From NCBI GenBank assembly GCA_020445605.1, contig JAGRGH010000024.1, forward strand, positions 1-53,210: 53,210 nt of DNA, read 5' to 3'. Source of the stretch: Chromatiales bacterium. GTDB lineage: Bacteria; Pseudomonadota; Gammaproteobacteria; JAGRGH01. Made by a program: the position numbers and the translations under genes. Below the pieces are notes generated by a model. It was not told the DNA's origin and ran no database searches. It saw only the letters and a program-made list of their open reading frames with translations. Of this stretch, positions 24,373 to 33,317 are shown in pieces; within the stretch, counting starts at the first letter, position 1; each line of letters begins with the position of its first letter.

Positions 24373-25383
24373 TCACCGCAACACCGCGGATTTGTCCCAC
24401 TGCACCCGGCGTTGCAGCATCAGCATCGCGCGGTCCAGCAGAAGCCCGATCGCCCCGATCGCGATGACGGCGACCATGATGCGCGAGAGCGACTGCGAGG
24501 AGCCGTTCTGGAACTCATCCCAGACGAACTTGCCTAGCCCCGGGTTCTGCGCCAGCATCTCGGCCGCGATCAGCACCATCCAGCCGATGCCGAGCGACAT
24601 GCGCAGGCCCGCGAACATCAGCGGCAGCGCCGACGGCAGCACGACCTTGCGGATGTTCGTCCACCAGCCCAGGCGCAGCACGCGCGAGACGTTCGTGAGG
24701 TCCTTGTCGACCGTGGAGACCCCGATGGTTGTGTTGATGATCGTCGGCCACAGACAACACAGCGCAACGGTCAGCGCCGAGTTCAGGTAGGACTTCGCGA
24801 ACATCGGATCGTCACTCACGTACAGGGCGCTGACGACCATCGTCACCAGCGGCAGCCATGCAAGCGGTGACACCGGCTTGAACAGCTGGATCAGCGGATT
24901 GAGCGCGCTGTACATGGTCGTGGACAGCCCCGCGACGATGCCGACCGGGATCGCGAGCAGCGAGGCAATGATGAACCCCGTCGCGACCGTCCCCAGACTC
25001 GTCAGGATCTGGTCGAGGAACGTGGGCTTGCCGGTGTAGGGCCGGATCTTCACCTCAGCTTGGGGATCCGCGGCGAGCTTCTCGGCATTGCGCGTTTCCT
25101 GGCGTTCGTAGAACGCGTTTTCCTTGCGGCGCTCGGCGATGTGTTCTTCGAGCAGCGTTCCGGCGGCCTCGTACACCTGCGCCGGACCCGGCAGCTGGCC
25201 AAGCGAGGTCTGCACGTTGCGTGCGCCGCCTTCCCACAGCATCAGGAACACGGCAATGGCGATCGCCGGAACCAGCGTCGCACGCGCGGCGCGTGCGAGC
25301 AAGCCGGTGACAGGCGCCCAGTTCACACGCGCCAGCAACGGCCGAAACTCGCGGCTGGGCAGGGTCATGATCTGTTCACTCAC
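24373..25383 (-). CDS. nrtB: Nitrate ABC transporter permease
   Basis: This 336-residue inner-membrane permease of the NrtB/SsuC family has a first hydrophobic segment (about 35-55), a charged insertion of about 60 residues (LLEEHIAERRKENAFYERQ and following), then the transport domain with several membrane segments and a cytoplasmic EAA-like loop (VLRLGWWTNIRKVVLPSALP). It starts with GTG (25383), preceded by GGAGGT. It works with the neighbouring binding protein and ATPase. Confidence 0.94.
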   Translation of the reverse strand: MSEQIMTLPSREFRPLLARVNWAPVTGLLARAARATLVPAIAIAVFLMLWEGGARNVQTSLGQLPGPAQVYEAAGTLLEEHIAERRKENAFYERQETRNAEKLAADPQAEVKIRPYTGKPTFLDQILTSLGTVATGFIIASLLAIPVGIVAGLSTTMYSALNPLIQLFKPVSPLAWLPLVTMVVSALYVSDDPMFAKSYLNSALTVALCCLWPTIINTTIGVSTVDKDLTNVSRVLRLGWWTNIRKVVLPSALPLMFAGLRMSLGIGWMVLIAAEMLAQNPGLGKFVWDEFQNGSSQSLSRIMVAVIAIGAIGLLLDRAMLMLQRRVQWDKSAVLR

Positions 25384-25467
25384 AGGGGTTACCTCCGGTC
25401 TTTTTTGTCGGGCTCGTGTTTCCCGCGGGCGGTCCGCCTTTCACCGGACGGACCACCCGCTTAGCCG

Positions 25468-26859
25468 TCAAACCTTGTCGTCGCCCTTCAGGCCGATCGG
25501 GAACTTCTTCAGATACTCGTTCGGTTTGCGCCCGTCATAGGCGACACCGTCGATGAACTCGGTCTGTGGTGGCTTGAACCCGGACTCGTTCGCAAAGTCC
25601 GGAAAGTCCTCGGCCCTGGCCTTGCCTTCAGCGATCAGTTCCTTGGCGGCCTCGGCGTACAGGTCGGGCCGGTAGACCTTCTTCGCGGTATCCATGTACC
25701 AGCCGTCGGGCTTGCCGTCGGCGATCTGGCCCCAGCGACGCATCTGCGTCAGGTACCAGATCGCATCCGAGTAGTACGGATAGGTCGCGTTGTAGCGGAA
25801 GAATACGTTGAAGTCCGGCACCGAACGCTTGTCACCCTTCTCGTACTCGAAGGTTCCGGTCATCGAGTTGGCGATGACTTCATAGTCCGCACCCACGTAG
25901 TTCGGCTGCGACATGATTTTCGCGGCCTCCTTGCGGTTGGCCAGGCCACCGGAATCGAGCCAGATCGCTGCGCGGATCAGCGCCTTGAGCACGGCCTTGT
26001 GTGTGTTCGGGTACTTCTCGGCCCATTCGTTCGTTACACCGAAGACCTTCTCCGGGTTGTCCTTCCAGATCTCGTAGTCGGTGATGACCGGCACGCCGAT
26101 GCCCTTGAACACGGCCTGCTGGTTCCACGGCTCGCCGACGCAGTAGCCGTAGATCGTGCCGGCCTCGAGTGTCGCCGGCATCTGCGGTGGCGGGGTGACG
26201 CTCAGCAATGCATCGGCCTTGATCTGGCCGGTGATGTCGCCCTTGGCCGGCGCGTAGTAGCCCGGATGGATGCCACCGGCGGCGAGCCAGTAGCGCAATT
26301 CATAGTTGTGCGTGGACACGGGAAAGACCATGCCCATCTTGAACGGCTTGCCCTCGGCCTTGAACTCGTCGACGACGGGCTTGAGGTAATCGGCCTTGAT
26401 CGGGTGGACCGGCTTGCCGTCGGCGCCGGTCGGGATCAATGGCTTCATCTTTTCCCAGACGGCGTTGGAAACGGTGATGCCGTTGCCGTTCAAGTCCATC
26501 GAGAACGCCGTGATCACGTGCGCCTGCGTACCGAAGCCGATCGTCGCACCGAGTGGCTGACCGGCCAGCATGTGGGCGCCGTCGAGTTCGCCGTCGATCA
26601 CGCGATCGAGCAGCACCTTCCAGTTTGCCTGTGCCTCGAGGGTCACATACAGGCCTTCGTCCTCGAAGTAGCGCTTTTCATATGCAATTGCCAGCGGCGC
26701 CATGTCGGTCAGCTTGATGAAGCCGAACTTCAGGTCTTCCTTCTCGAGGTTCGCTGTTTCGGCAGCCGCCGGCAGCGTCAGCGCAACACCAAGCACTGCG
26801 GCGAGTGTTCGCACGCCCGTTGCGCGCTTGCGCCGGTCCGCCTTGTCCAAAAACGTCAT
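25468..26859 (-). CDS. nrtA: Nitrate ABC transporter substrate-binding protein
   Basis: This 463-residue NrtA/CmpA-type binding protein has a basic N-terminus and signal peptide (about 1-34, ending PAAAE). The mature part begins with the family pattern [24 protein letters not shown] and contains [17 protein letters not shown] and [25 protein letters not shown]. It captures nitrate in the periplasm for the NrtB/NrtD pore. Related NasS proteins sense nitrate but lack signal peptides, so this is the transporter. ATG 26859 with GGAG upstream is chosen. The open frame further upstream runs through the leader terminator and is not translated. Confidence 0.94.
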   Translation of the reverse strand: MTFLDKADRRKRATGVRTLAAVLGVALTLPAAAETANLEKEDLKFGFIKLTDMAPLAIAYEKRYFEDEGLYVTLEAQANWKVLLDRVIDGELDGAHMLAGQPLGATIGFGTQAHVITAFSMDLNGNGITVSNAVWEKMKPLIPTGADGKPVHPIKADYLKPVVDEFKAEGKPFKMGMVFPVSTHNYELRYWLAAGGIHPGYYAPAKGDITGQIKADALLSVTPPPQMPATLEAGTIYGYCVGEPWNQQAVFKGIGVPVITDYEIWKDNPEKVFGVTNEWAEKYPNTHKAVLKALIRAAIWLDSGGLANRKEAAKIMSQPNYVGADYEVIANSMTGTFEYEKGDKRSVPDFNVFFRYNATYPYYSDAIWYLTQMRRWGQIADGKPDGWYMDTAKKVYRPDLYAEAAKELIAEGKARAEDFPDFANESGFKPPQTEFIDGVAYDGRKPNEYLKKFPIGLKGDDKV

Positions 26860-26884
26860 ACATAACTCCAGAAAGTCGTTGTGC

Positions 26885-26940
26885 AAAAAAAACGACGCCC
26901 GGGCCGCGCGATCACGAAGACCACGCGGACGGGCGTCGTT
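26885..26940 (-). terminator. Intrinsic terminator inside the nrtA leader (attenuator)
   Basis: On the minus strand an 11-bp perfect stem (AACGACGCCCG, 26940-26930, with its complement at 26901-26891) is extended by an inner CCGCG / CGCGG pairing. Its foot runs into eight T residues (26892-26885). It is a textbook intrinsic terminator, but it sits 26 bases before the nrtA start and after its promoter, so it must be bypassed for expression. This is the terminator (3:4) position of nas-type leaders. Confidence 0.85.
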
Positions 26941-26967
26941 ACCCTGGGTGGAGGAGGAACCCATGCA

Positions 26968-26987
26968 TCCGGCCGACGGTGGCCGGA
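26968..26987 (-). promoter_or_regulatory. ANTAR-type hexaloop hairpin at the start of the nrtA leader
   Basis: On the minus strand a perfect 7-bp stem TCCGGCC / GGCCGGA closes a six-base loop ACCGTC, with A at loop position 1 and G at position 4. ANTAR-domain antiterminators such as NasR recognise hexaloops with A1 and G4. The hairpin begins about 4 bases after the predicted transcription start (near 26991), matching the 1:2 hairpin of the Klebsiella nasF leader as I know it. A further small stem (26945-26949 with 26959-26963) lies between it and the terminator. No ANTAR protein is encoded in the window. Confidence 0.65.
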
Positions 26988-27001
26988 CACGACAGGGTAA
27001 A

Positions 27002-27017
27002 AGCAGGTTCCGTGCCA
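27002..27017 (-). promoter_or_regulatory. Sigma-54 (-24/-12) promoter of nrtA-nrtB-nrtD
   Basis: On the minus strand TGGCACG GAAC CTGCT matches the sigma-54 consensus except for one T in the -12 element. The essential GG and GC are correctly spaced. The -24 element is 27017-27011 and the -12 element 27006-27002, giving a start near 26991. Upstream, GGTGCGGC / GCCGCACC (27056-27063, 27070-27077) forms a perfect inverted repeat that could be an activator site. The rest of 26860-27184 holds no gene. Confidence 0.72.
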
Positions 27018-27184
27018 GCATCGCCGGCAGCGGGTTCGCGAGGCGGGGAAATCGCGGTGCGGCAGTGGCGCCGCACCAGCTCAGTTCAGATCAGGGTGCC
27101 CAATGATCGAAAACGGTGCGAAATCCGGCCAATACCCGATCGAGACAGTCGGGTTTCAGCGCGATGGCACCGAGACGGCGCGTG

Positions 27185-28468
27185 CTATTCGAACTCCATT
27201 GCGCGAAACACCCGCCCGGCGTTCTGGCGCGACAGTTCGTTGTAGGTGTGCAGATGCCGGTACGGGGACTGGTCGATCTTGTAGGCGTCCTCGAGCTGGC
27301 CGCCGTTGTCGAGCAGCTCACGTACCTTGCCGCGCAGGTATACGAGATAGTCCTTGGTATAGCGCGTGACCTCGGCCATGTTCGTCGGCCCGCCATGGCC
27401 CGGAATGACGATCTCGGCACCAAGCGCCTCGAAGGCATCCCAGGTCTCGATCCAGCGCGCGGTATCCGTGGTCTCGAACACCGGCAGCAACCGAACGTGG
27501 AATGCCACGTCGCCGGAGATCACGAGCCTGTCCTCCGGCAGCCAGACGACGATGTCGCCCGGACCGTGCGCCGGGCCGAGGTAACGCAGTTCCACACGCT
27601 TGTTGCCAAGCTCGATCGGCAGAACCTCGTCGAAGGTGACATCGGGCTCGACCACACGCGTGCCGAACGCATAGTCACGCCGGCCCGCCCGCACCCGCGC
27701 GAGAATCGCCGCGCCGTGCTCGTGGATCTCGGTCGCCGCATCGCGATGCGCGATGATCTGCGCGCCCTGATCCTTCCAGTAACCCGAGCCCAGCATCGCG
27801 TGACCCTGCGCATTCTCCAGCGCGACATAGCGCACGGGCAGGTCGGTGATCTGTCTGATCTCGGCGTGCAGGGCACGCGCGAGGGCGTCGTTGTCGCCCG
27901 CATTGACCACCAGCACCGCCTCGCTGCCGATCACAAAGGACAGGTTGTTGTTATGGCCGGCGTTCTCGTAGCTCGGCGGCTGCGTGGCGCCGATCGCCGA
28001 ATAAACGCCCTCGGCGATCTTGCGCGGCCGCTCGTAGAGCGGCGTGTCCAGCGCCTTGTCCATGATCCAGCGTGGCAGCCCGGCCTCGCGCCAGGCGAAG
28101 ATGCCGGCGGCGTAATTGCGCACGTTCGTGTAGCCCATCTCGCGCAGCGTGGCGGCCGCCAGCGGGCTGCGTTCGTTGCGCCCGCAATAGACGACGATCG
28201 GGGTCGTCGGGTCGAGCACCGTCTCGCGGATGCGAAACTCCAGCCAGCCGCGCGGGATGTTGTAGCTCTGCGTCGCATCGATCATGCCGTCACGCAGCAA
28301 CACCTCCTCGGGTGTGCGCACGTCGATCAGCACGAGCCGCGGCTCGGTCTTGATCAGCTCCGCCAGCTCACTGGTGCCGATCTCCGGCACGGGCGGGCCT
28401 ACCTCGGCCCCGGCGCTGCACCAGCCGCCGATGCCAAGCGCCGCAACGGCGGTCAACAGGAATTTCAT
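27185..28468 (-). CDS. Exported rhodanese / metallo-beta-lactamase fusion
   Basis: This 427-residue protein has a signal peptide (about 1-21), a rhodanese domain (about 25-135, active-site loop CGRNERS at C95) and a metallo-beta-lactamase-fold domain (about 150-427). In the latter the usual HxHxDH metal motif is replaced by ENAQGH (218-223), leaving H223, while AH301, GD320 and GHGG (H358) remain. The first metal site is therefore degenerate. Rhodanese/MBL fusions include persulfide dioxygenase-sulfurtransferases such as CstB, which have the opposite domain order and intact metal ligands. Role unknown; sulfane sulfur handling in the periplasm is a guess. ATG 28468 has GAGGAGG upstream. It is divergent from the CopD gene. 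Confidence 0.83.
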   Translation of the reverse strand: MKFLLTAVAALGIGGWCSAGAEVGPPVPEIGTSELAELIKTEPRLVLIDVRTPEEVLLRDGMIDATQSYNIPRGWLEFRIRETVLDPTTPIVVYCGRNERSPLAAATLREMGYTNVRNYAAGIFAWREAGLPRWIMDKALDTPLYERPRKIAEGVYSAIGATQPPSYENAGHNNNLSFVIGSEAVLVVNAGDNDALARALHAEIRQITDLPVRYVALENAQGHAMLGSGYWKDQGAQIIAHRDAATEIHEHGAAILARVRAGRRDYAFGTRVVEPDVTFDEVLPIELGNKRVELRYLGPAHGPGDIVVWLPEDRLVISGDVAFHVRLLPVFETTDTARWIETWDAFEALGAEIVIPGHGGPTNMAEVTRYTKDYLVYLRGKVRELLDNGGQLEDAYKIDQSPYRHLHTYNELSRQNAGRVFRAMEFE

Positions 28469-28537
28469 CGGGGCCTCCTCGGTCGTTCGATCAGTGTTTT
28501 CGTGGGCCGTGCGAGGCCCGGGGGCCGGCGGCGGCGC

Positions 28538-28546
28538 TGATACAAT
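28538..28546 (+). promoter_or_regulatory. Extended -10 promoter for the mtn operon
   Basis: TGATACAAT (TGn plus TACAAT) is a good extended -10 element for the housekeeping sigma factor, in a GC-rich 101-base gap between divergent genes. The ATG of the CopD-like gene lies 24 bases downstream. No clear -35 is seen, which extended -10 promoters can lack. Confidence 0.5.
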
Positions 28547-28569
28547 GCCGCGTTTTCGGAGCCAAGTCG

Positions 28570-29025
28570 ATGTCGATCGCAAACCTCGTGCACCTGCTGG
28601 CCGCCGTGGTCTGGGTCGGCGGCATGTTTTTCGCGTACATGGCGCTGCGCCCGGTGGCCGCCAGCCTGCTGGAGCCGCCGACACGGCTGACGCTGTGGTC
28701 GCAGGTGTTCGCGCGGTTTTTTCCGTGGGTCTGGCTCGCGATCGGCCTGCTGCTCGCGAGCGGGCTGTGGATCATCGTGGTTGGCTGGGGCGGGTTCGCC
28801 GCCGCGCGCCACTACGTCTGGACCATGTTCGGGCTCGGACTGGTGATGATGGCGCTGTTCCTGCACCTGTACTTCGCGCCGTATCCGCGCCTGAAGCGCG
28901 CAGTCGAGGCAGCCGACTGGCCGGCCGGCGGCAAGGCGCTCGCGCAGATCCGCCGCATCATCGGCATCAACCTCAGCATTGGACTTGTCGTCGTCTGCGT
29001 CGCCGCCGCCGGTCGGTATCTATAG
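28570..29025 (+). CDS. CopD-like four-helix membrane protein
   Basis: This 151-residue membrane protein has four hydrophobic segments and a start typical of the CopD superfamily (NLVHLLAAVVWVGGMFFAYMALRPV). The conserved early His and late HLYF and INLSIG regions fit. CopD-type domains are linked with copper transport or haem-like binding, but most single-domain members are unstudied. It lies 3 bases before mtnB and is presumably co-transcribed with it, though no functional link is obvious. Confidence 0.8.
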   Translation: MSIANLVHLLAAVVWVGGMFFAYMALRPVAASLLEPPTRLTLWSQVFARFFPWVWLAIGLLLASGLWIIVVGWGGFAAARHYVWTMFGLGLVMMALFLHLYFAPYPRLKRAVEAADWPAGGKALAQIRRIIGINLSIGLVVVCVAAAGRYL

Positions 29026-29028
29026 CCG

Positions 29029-29637
29029 ATGCGTGATTTTCAGCGCTGCGTCGACGAACTGATCTGGGCCGGCCACGAACTGCACCGGCTTGGCTGGGTG
29101 CCGGCCACGAGCGGCAACTTTTCCGCGCGGCTCGACGATGGCGACCTCGCCGTGACGGTCTCCGGCGCACACAAAGGCCGGCTGACCCCGCGCGACATCC
29201 TGCGTGCAGACGCCGACGGCCGCCCGCGTGACCAGCGTCGGGCCTCGGCCGAAACGCCCCTGCACGTGCAGATCTACCGGCGCATTCCCGAAGCACGCGC
29301 GGTGCTGCATCCGCACCCGCCGGCGGCGACGGCCTGGTCCATGGACGCGGGCGCGACGATCGAACTGGCCGGCTACGAACTCCTGAAGGCCTTCCCTGGC
29401 GTGGACACCCACGAGACCCGGGTGACGATTCCGGTGTTCGACAACGACCAGGACACCGTGCGGCTCGCACAGACGGCCGACGCCTGGATGACCCGCCACG
29501 GCATCCCGCCCGCGTACCTGATCCGCGGCCACGGACTGTACACTTGGGGATCGGGCGTCGACGCCGCGCTGCGCCATTGCGAGGCGCTGGAGTCGATGTT
29601 CCAGGTCGAAATCGAACGTCGGAGACTGCGCGCATGA
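29029..29637 (+). CDS. mtnB: Methylthioribulose-1-phosphate dehydratase
   Basis: MtnB dehydrates 5-methylthioribulose-1-phosphate in the methionine salvage pathway. The 202-residue class II aldolase-fold protein shows WVPATSGNFSARL, VSGAHKGRLTP, the zinc ligands H94 and H96 (LHPHPP) and H168 (IRGHGLYTWG). It is cytoplasmic. The stop overlaps the mtnD start (ATGA). mtnA and the nucleosidase or phosphorylase genes of the pathway are not in the window. Confidence 0.94.
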   Translation: MRDFQRCVDELIWAGHELHRLGWVPATSGNFSARLDDGDLAVTVSGAHKGRLTPRDILRADADGRPRDQRRASAETPLHVQIYRRIPEARAVLHPHPPAATAWSMDAGATIELAGYELLKAFPGVDTHETRVTIPVFDNDQDTVRLAQTADAWMTRHGIPPAYLIRGHGLYTWGSGVDAALRHCEALESMFQVEIERRRLRA

Positions 29638-30194
29638 CCACACTCTCGATCCACCCGGACAACGCCCCCGACCAGGTCGAGGTGCTCGACGACCACGCGG
29701 CCATCGCCGCGCGGCTGGCCGAACTCGGCGTGGAATTCACCCGCTGGCCGGTACGCGCCGACGCCGCGGCGCTCGACACCGCGGGCGTCCTGCAGGCGTT
29801 TTCCGACGACATCGCCGAGCTGTCGCAGCGTTTCGGCTTTCAGCATGTGGACGTCGCACGCATCACGCCGGACAACCCGCAGCGTGCGGAATTCCGCAAG
29901 AAGTTCCTGAACGAACACACCCACGACGACTTCGAGATCCGCTTCTTCGTCGCCGGGCGCGGGCTGTTCTACCTGCACATCGACGGTCACGTGTACTGCG
30001 TGCTGTGCACGGCGGGCGATCTGATCAGCGTGCCCCCGGACACCACGCACTGGTTCGACATGGGCGAGCATCCGGAATTCACCTGCATCCGGTTCTTCAC
30101 GACACCGGAGGGCTGGGTCGGCAAGTTCACGGGCTCGACGATTGCCGAGCGCTTCCCGAGCTTCGACGCCTTCGTGACCGCGCACGCCGCCTGA
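29634..30194 (+). CDS. mtnD: Acireductone dioxygenase
   Basis: This 186-residue cupin converts acireductone plus oxygen to the 2-oxo precursor of methionine (Fe form) or to an off-pathway product (Ni form). Metal ligands H95, H97, E101 (HTHDDFE) and H139 are all present, and GRGLFYLHIDGHVY is typical. ATG 29634 overlaps the mtnB stop. The open frame upstream lies inside mtnB and is rejected. Confidence 0.95.
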   Translation: MTTLSIHPDNAPDQVEVLDDHAAIAARLAELGVEFTRWPVRADAAALDTAGVLQAFSDDIAELSQRFGFQHVDVARITPDNPQRAEFRKKFLNEHTHDDFEIRFFVAGRGLFYLHIDGHVYCVLCTAGDLISVPPDTTHWFDMGEHPEFTCIRFFTTPEGWVGKFTGSTIAERFPSFDAFVTAHAA

Positions 30195-30249
30195 GGCGTT
30201 TGCGCATCCGGCCGCTCCGCGTGCGATCACGCGCAGGCATTCACGTCGC

Positions 30250-30936
30250 ATGAGCGCACCGCGCAGCATCGTCACGGACATCGAGGGCACCACGACCTCG
30301 GTGCGCTTCGTCTACGACACGCTGTTCCCGTATGCGCGCGAGCGGATCGGCGCGTTCGTGCGCGAACATCGGGCCGATCCGGTCGTTGCCGCGCAGATTG
30401 CGGCCATCGCGGAACAAGCCGGCGGCGACTCGCTCGACGCCGCCATCGCAACGCTCACCCGCTGGATCGACGAGGACCGCAAGGCCACGCCACTCAAGAC
30501 CCTGCAAGGGCTGATCTGGGCCGCCGGCTATGCCGACGGCACCCTGCGCGGGCATGTCTATGCGGATGCGGCGACGACACTGCGCCGCTGGCACGCGGCC
30601 GGCCATGCGCTGTATGTGTACTCGTCGGGTTCGATCGCCGCACAGAAACTGCTGTTCGGCTACAGCGATCACGGCGACCTGACGCCGCTGTTTTCCGGCT
30701 ATTTCGACACGACCACCGGCCCGAAGCGCGAGGCGGATTCCTACCGGCGCATCGCCCAAACCATCGGCCGGCCGGGCGAGGAGATCGTATTCCTGTCGGA
30801 TATCGAGGCGGAACTCGATGCCGCACGCGCGGCCGGCCTGCACACCGTCTGGCTGGCGCGCGACAGCGAGCCCGATCCGCGCGCCGGCCATCGCCAGGTC
30901 GCGGACTTCACGACGATCGATCCCGAACGGCCGTGA
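30250..30936 (+). CDS. mtnC: Enolase-phosphatase E1
   Basis: This 228-residue HAD-family bifunctional enzyme enolises 2,3-diketo-5-methylthiopentyl-1-phosphate and removes the phosphate, giving acireductone for MtnD. Motif I is DIEGTTTSV (D10, E12), motif II YSSGS and motif III/IV FLSDIEAELDAARAAG. It follows mtnD by 55 bases. Its stop overlaps the GTG start of the lipoprotein gene, so translation is coupled. Confidence 0.95.
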   Translation: MSAPRSIVTDIEGTTTSVRFVYDTLFPYARERIGAFVREHRADPVVAAQIAAIAEQAGGDSLDAAIATLTRWIDEDRKATPLKTLQGLIWAAGYADGTLRGHVYADAATTLRRWHAAGHALYVYSSGSIAAQKLLFGYSDHGDLTPLFSGYFDTTTGPKREADSYRRIAQTIGRPGEEIVFLSDIEAELDAARAAGLHTVWLARDSEPDPRAGHRQVADFTTIDPERP

Positions 30937-31964
30937 GCACGCGCGTGCGCATCGCGCTGGCGGCCCTCGCGCTCGCACTGCTCGCCGGCTGTTCGACGAC
31001 CGGCACGACCGGCGACCCGCCGGCCGCCGCAGCCTTCGTTGCGCCCTTGCTGGATGCCGAGCTCGCAACACGCATCCAACAACTCGATCCGGATCGCGTC
31101 TCGGCGGCGGATGTATCCGAAACGCTCGCGCATGCACCGGCCGCGCAGATCATGCTGGTCCACGGCGCGGTGCCGCCGGCGGCGGAAACCCTGCGTTCGT
31201 TTGGCGCGTTCCTCGTCGCAATGGGTTACCCCGCCGAACGCATCCGCAACCCGGCCGATGGCACCTACACCTACAGCGCGTATCTGGGCAGCGAACGGCT
31301 GACCGGATCAATCGCCTGGTATTACGAACACAGTCCGCTGCGGCCGATGATCGTCGGACACAGCCTCGGTGGTGTGCAGACCGTGCGGGTGCTACATGAA
31401 CTGGCCGGTGAGTTCGACGCCGCACACGAGGTCTGGAATCCGGCCACCGGCGCGCCCGAATCGCGCACAACGATCACCGACCCGGTCGATGGAGACGAAC
31501 GCCCCGTCGTGGGCCTGAAACTCGCATTCGCATCCGCGCTCGCATCAGGCGGCATGGCGCGCCTGTTTCCGCAGGCCTGGGCGATGGCAGGACGGCTGCG
31601 CGACATCCCGCCGTCGACCGAGGCCTTCTTCGGCGCCTACATCGGCGGCGATCCGTTCGGCGGGGATTTTTTCGGCGTGGGGTCGACGAACGCCTATGCG
31701 GCCACGGCACCTGGGGTCGTCGTCGAGACCATCGGGTTGCCCGCGACCTACAACCATTTCACGGCACCCGACACCGCGGCACTCGCAGACGATCCCGCGG
31801 CGCGCGCCTGGATCGAAGGCTACGACCCCGCGAACCCGCCCCCAACCGACGACGCATTCACGAACGCCCATCCGAACATCGTCTGGGCCGCCCAGATGTG
31901 GGCGCGCATCAAGCGCCACTGGGTGCTCGAACTGAAGCGCTGGCTCGCGACGCAGGGGCAATGA
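30933..31964 (+). CDS. Lipoprotein with alpha/beta-hydrolase features
   Basis: This 343-residue protein has a lipobox (LLAGC, about residues 16-20) and a nucleophile-elbow sequence GHSLGG inside IVGHSLGGVQTVRV, typical of alpha/beta-hydrolases such as lipases and esterases. A late HF/HPN segment could supply the catalytic His. It is probably anchored to the outer or inner membrane facing the periplasm. Substrate unknown. It starts with GTG overlapping the mtnC stop, and its own stop overlaps the next ATG, so it is embedded in the methionine salvage operon. Confidence 0.78.
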   Translation: MSTRVRIALAALALALLAGCSTTGTTGDPPAAAAFVAPLLDAELATRIQQLDPDRVSAADVSETLAHAPAAQIMLVHGAVPPAAETLRSFGAFLVAMGYPAERIRNPADGTYTYSAYLGSERLTGSIAWYYEHSPLRPMIVGHSLGGVQTVRVLHELAGEFDAAHEVWNPATGAPESRTTITDPVDGDERPVVGLKLAFASALASGGMARLFPQAWAMAGRLRDIPPSTEAFFGAYIGGDPFGGDFFGVGSTNAYAATAPGVVVETIGLPATYNHFTAPDTAALADDPAARAWIEGYDPANPPPTDDAFTNAHPNIVWAAQMWARIKRHWVLELKRWLATQGQ

Positions 31965-33268
31965 ACACAGGCCGGGCGCGACACCGTGCATGCGTGATCG
32001 GCGCGGGCCCGAGCGGACTCACGGCCGCGAAGAACCTGCTGGCCGCGGGGATCACGGACCTCGTGGTGCTGGAGAAGTCCGCGCGTGTCGGCGGCAACTG
32101 GGTGTTCGACCCCAGACCCGGTCATTCGAGCGTGTACGCGAGCACGCACCTGATCAGCTCCAGGCGCGAGTCGCAGTTCACCGACTTTCCGATGCCGCGC
32201 GAATATCCGGACTATCCCTCGCACGCGCTCGTGCTGAAGTATCTCGAGGACTACGCGCGCGCGTTCGATCTGCATCGACATATCCGGTTTGAAACGGAAG
32301 TCAGAACCGCGCGTCCACTGGATGGCGGCGGCTGGTCGCTCGCGCTCAACAACGGCGACTGCATCGAGTGCGAACACCTGCTGGTCGCGAACGGCCACCA
32401 CTGGGCGCCACGCGAACCGCAGTACCCCGGCACCTTCAGCGGCGAATGGCTGCATGCGCATGCGTTCAAGGACAACACGCCGTTCACCGGCAGGCGCGTG
32501 CTGGTGATCGGCGGCGGCAACTCCGGCTGTGACATCGCCGTGGACACCGCGCGGGTTTCCGCGTTCACCGCCATCAGCCTGCGGCGCGGATACTACTTCG
32601 TGCCGAAGTTCGTCGGCGGGCTCGCGTCCGACCGGCTGCTGACGAATATCGCCTGGATGCCGCGCGCCGTCCGCATCGCACTCGGGCGCCTGATGCTGCG
32701 GATCTTTGTCGGCCCCGCGCGACGCTATGGCATGCCGGAGCCCGACCATCGGCTGTTCGAGAGCCACCCGATCGTGAATTCGGAACTGCCGTATGCCATC
32801 CGCCACGGGGATGTCGCGGTGCGCCGCGATATCGAACGATTTGAAGGAAACGAGGCGATCTTCACCGACGGTCGCCGCGAGGTTTTCGACGTCGTGATCG
32901 CGGCCACCGGCTATCACGTACGCTTCCCGTTTCTTGACCGCGACATCACACCCTGGGCGGACCGTGATCTGCCGCTGTACCTGCGCGTGTTCGACCCGAA
33001 CCGCGCGGACCTTTATTTCATCGGACTGATTCAGCCGAACGGCTGCATCTGGCCGCTGGCCGACCTGCAATCGCAGCTGGTCGCGGCCTCGATCACGGGA
33101 CGCTGGCAGCGGCCGGCCGACATCGCCGGGCACGTCGACGCCGAGCTCGCCGAGGTGCGTGCACGCTATGCGGCAACACCGCGTCACGCGATCGAGGTCG
33201 ACGTGCACGACTACGCAAAGCACCTGCGCCGCGAACTGTGCAAGGCCAGGCCGGTCAGCGCCGTGTGA
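31961..33268 (+). CDS. Flavin-containing monooxygenase (FMO family)
   Basis: This 435-residue FAD- and NADPH-dependent oxygenase has FAD site GAGPSG (14-19), the FMO fingerprint FSGEWLHAHAF (159-169, FxGxxxHxxxF) and the NADP site GGGNSG (184-189). The ATG G/Y motif appears as IAATGYHVRFPF. Bacterial FMOs oxygenate soft nucleophiles, including amines and thioethers. In a methionine salvage operon a sulfur substrate is attractive but unproven. ATG 31961 overlaps the lipoprotein stop and has AGGGG upstream. The ODP-type gene follows after 49 bases. Confidence 0.86.
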   Translation: MNTGRARHRACVIGAGPSGLTAAKNLLAAGITDLVVLEKSARVGGNWVFDPRPGHSSVYASTHLISSRRESQFTDFPMPREYPDYPSHALVLKYLEDYARAFDLHRHIRFETEVRTARPLDGGGWSLALNNGDCIECEHLLVANGHHWAPREPQYPGTFSGEWLHAHAFKDNTPFTGRRVLVIGGGNSGCDIAVDTARVSAFTAISLRRGYYFVPKFVGGLASDRLLTNIAWMPRAVRIALGRLMLRIFVGPARRYGMPEPDHRLFESHPIVNSELPYAIRHGDVAVRRDIERFEGNEAIFTDGRREVFDVVIAATGYHVRFPFLDRDITPWADRDLPLYLRVFDPNRADLYFIGLIQPNGCIWPLADLQSQLVAASITGRWQRPADIAGHVDAELAEVRARYAATPRHAIEVDVHDYAKHLRRELCKARPVSAV

Positions 33269-33317
33269 CCACAAGCGTGCCCAAAACTCCAGGCCTTCGT
33301 CCGAGGAACCTTCGCCA

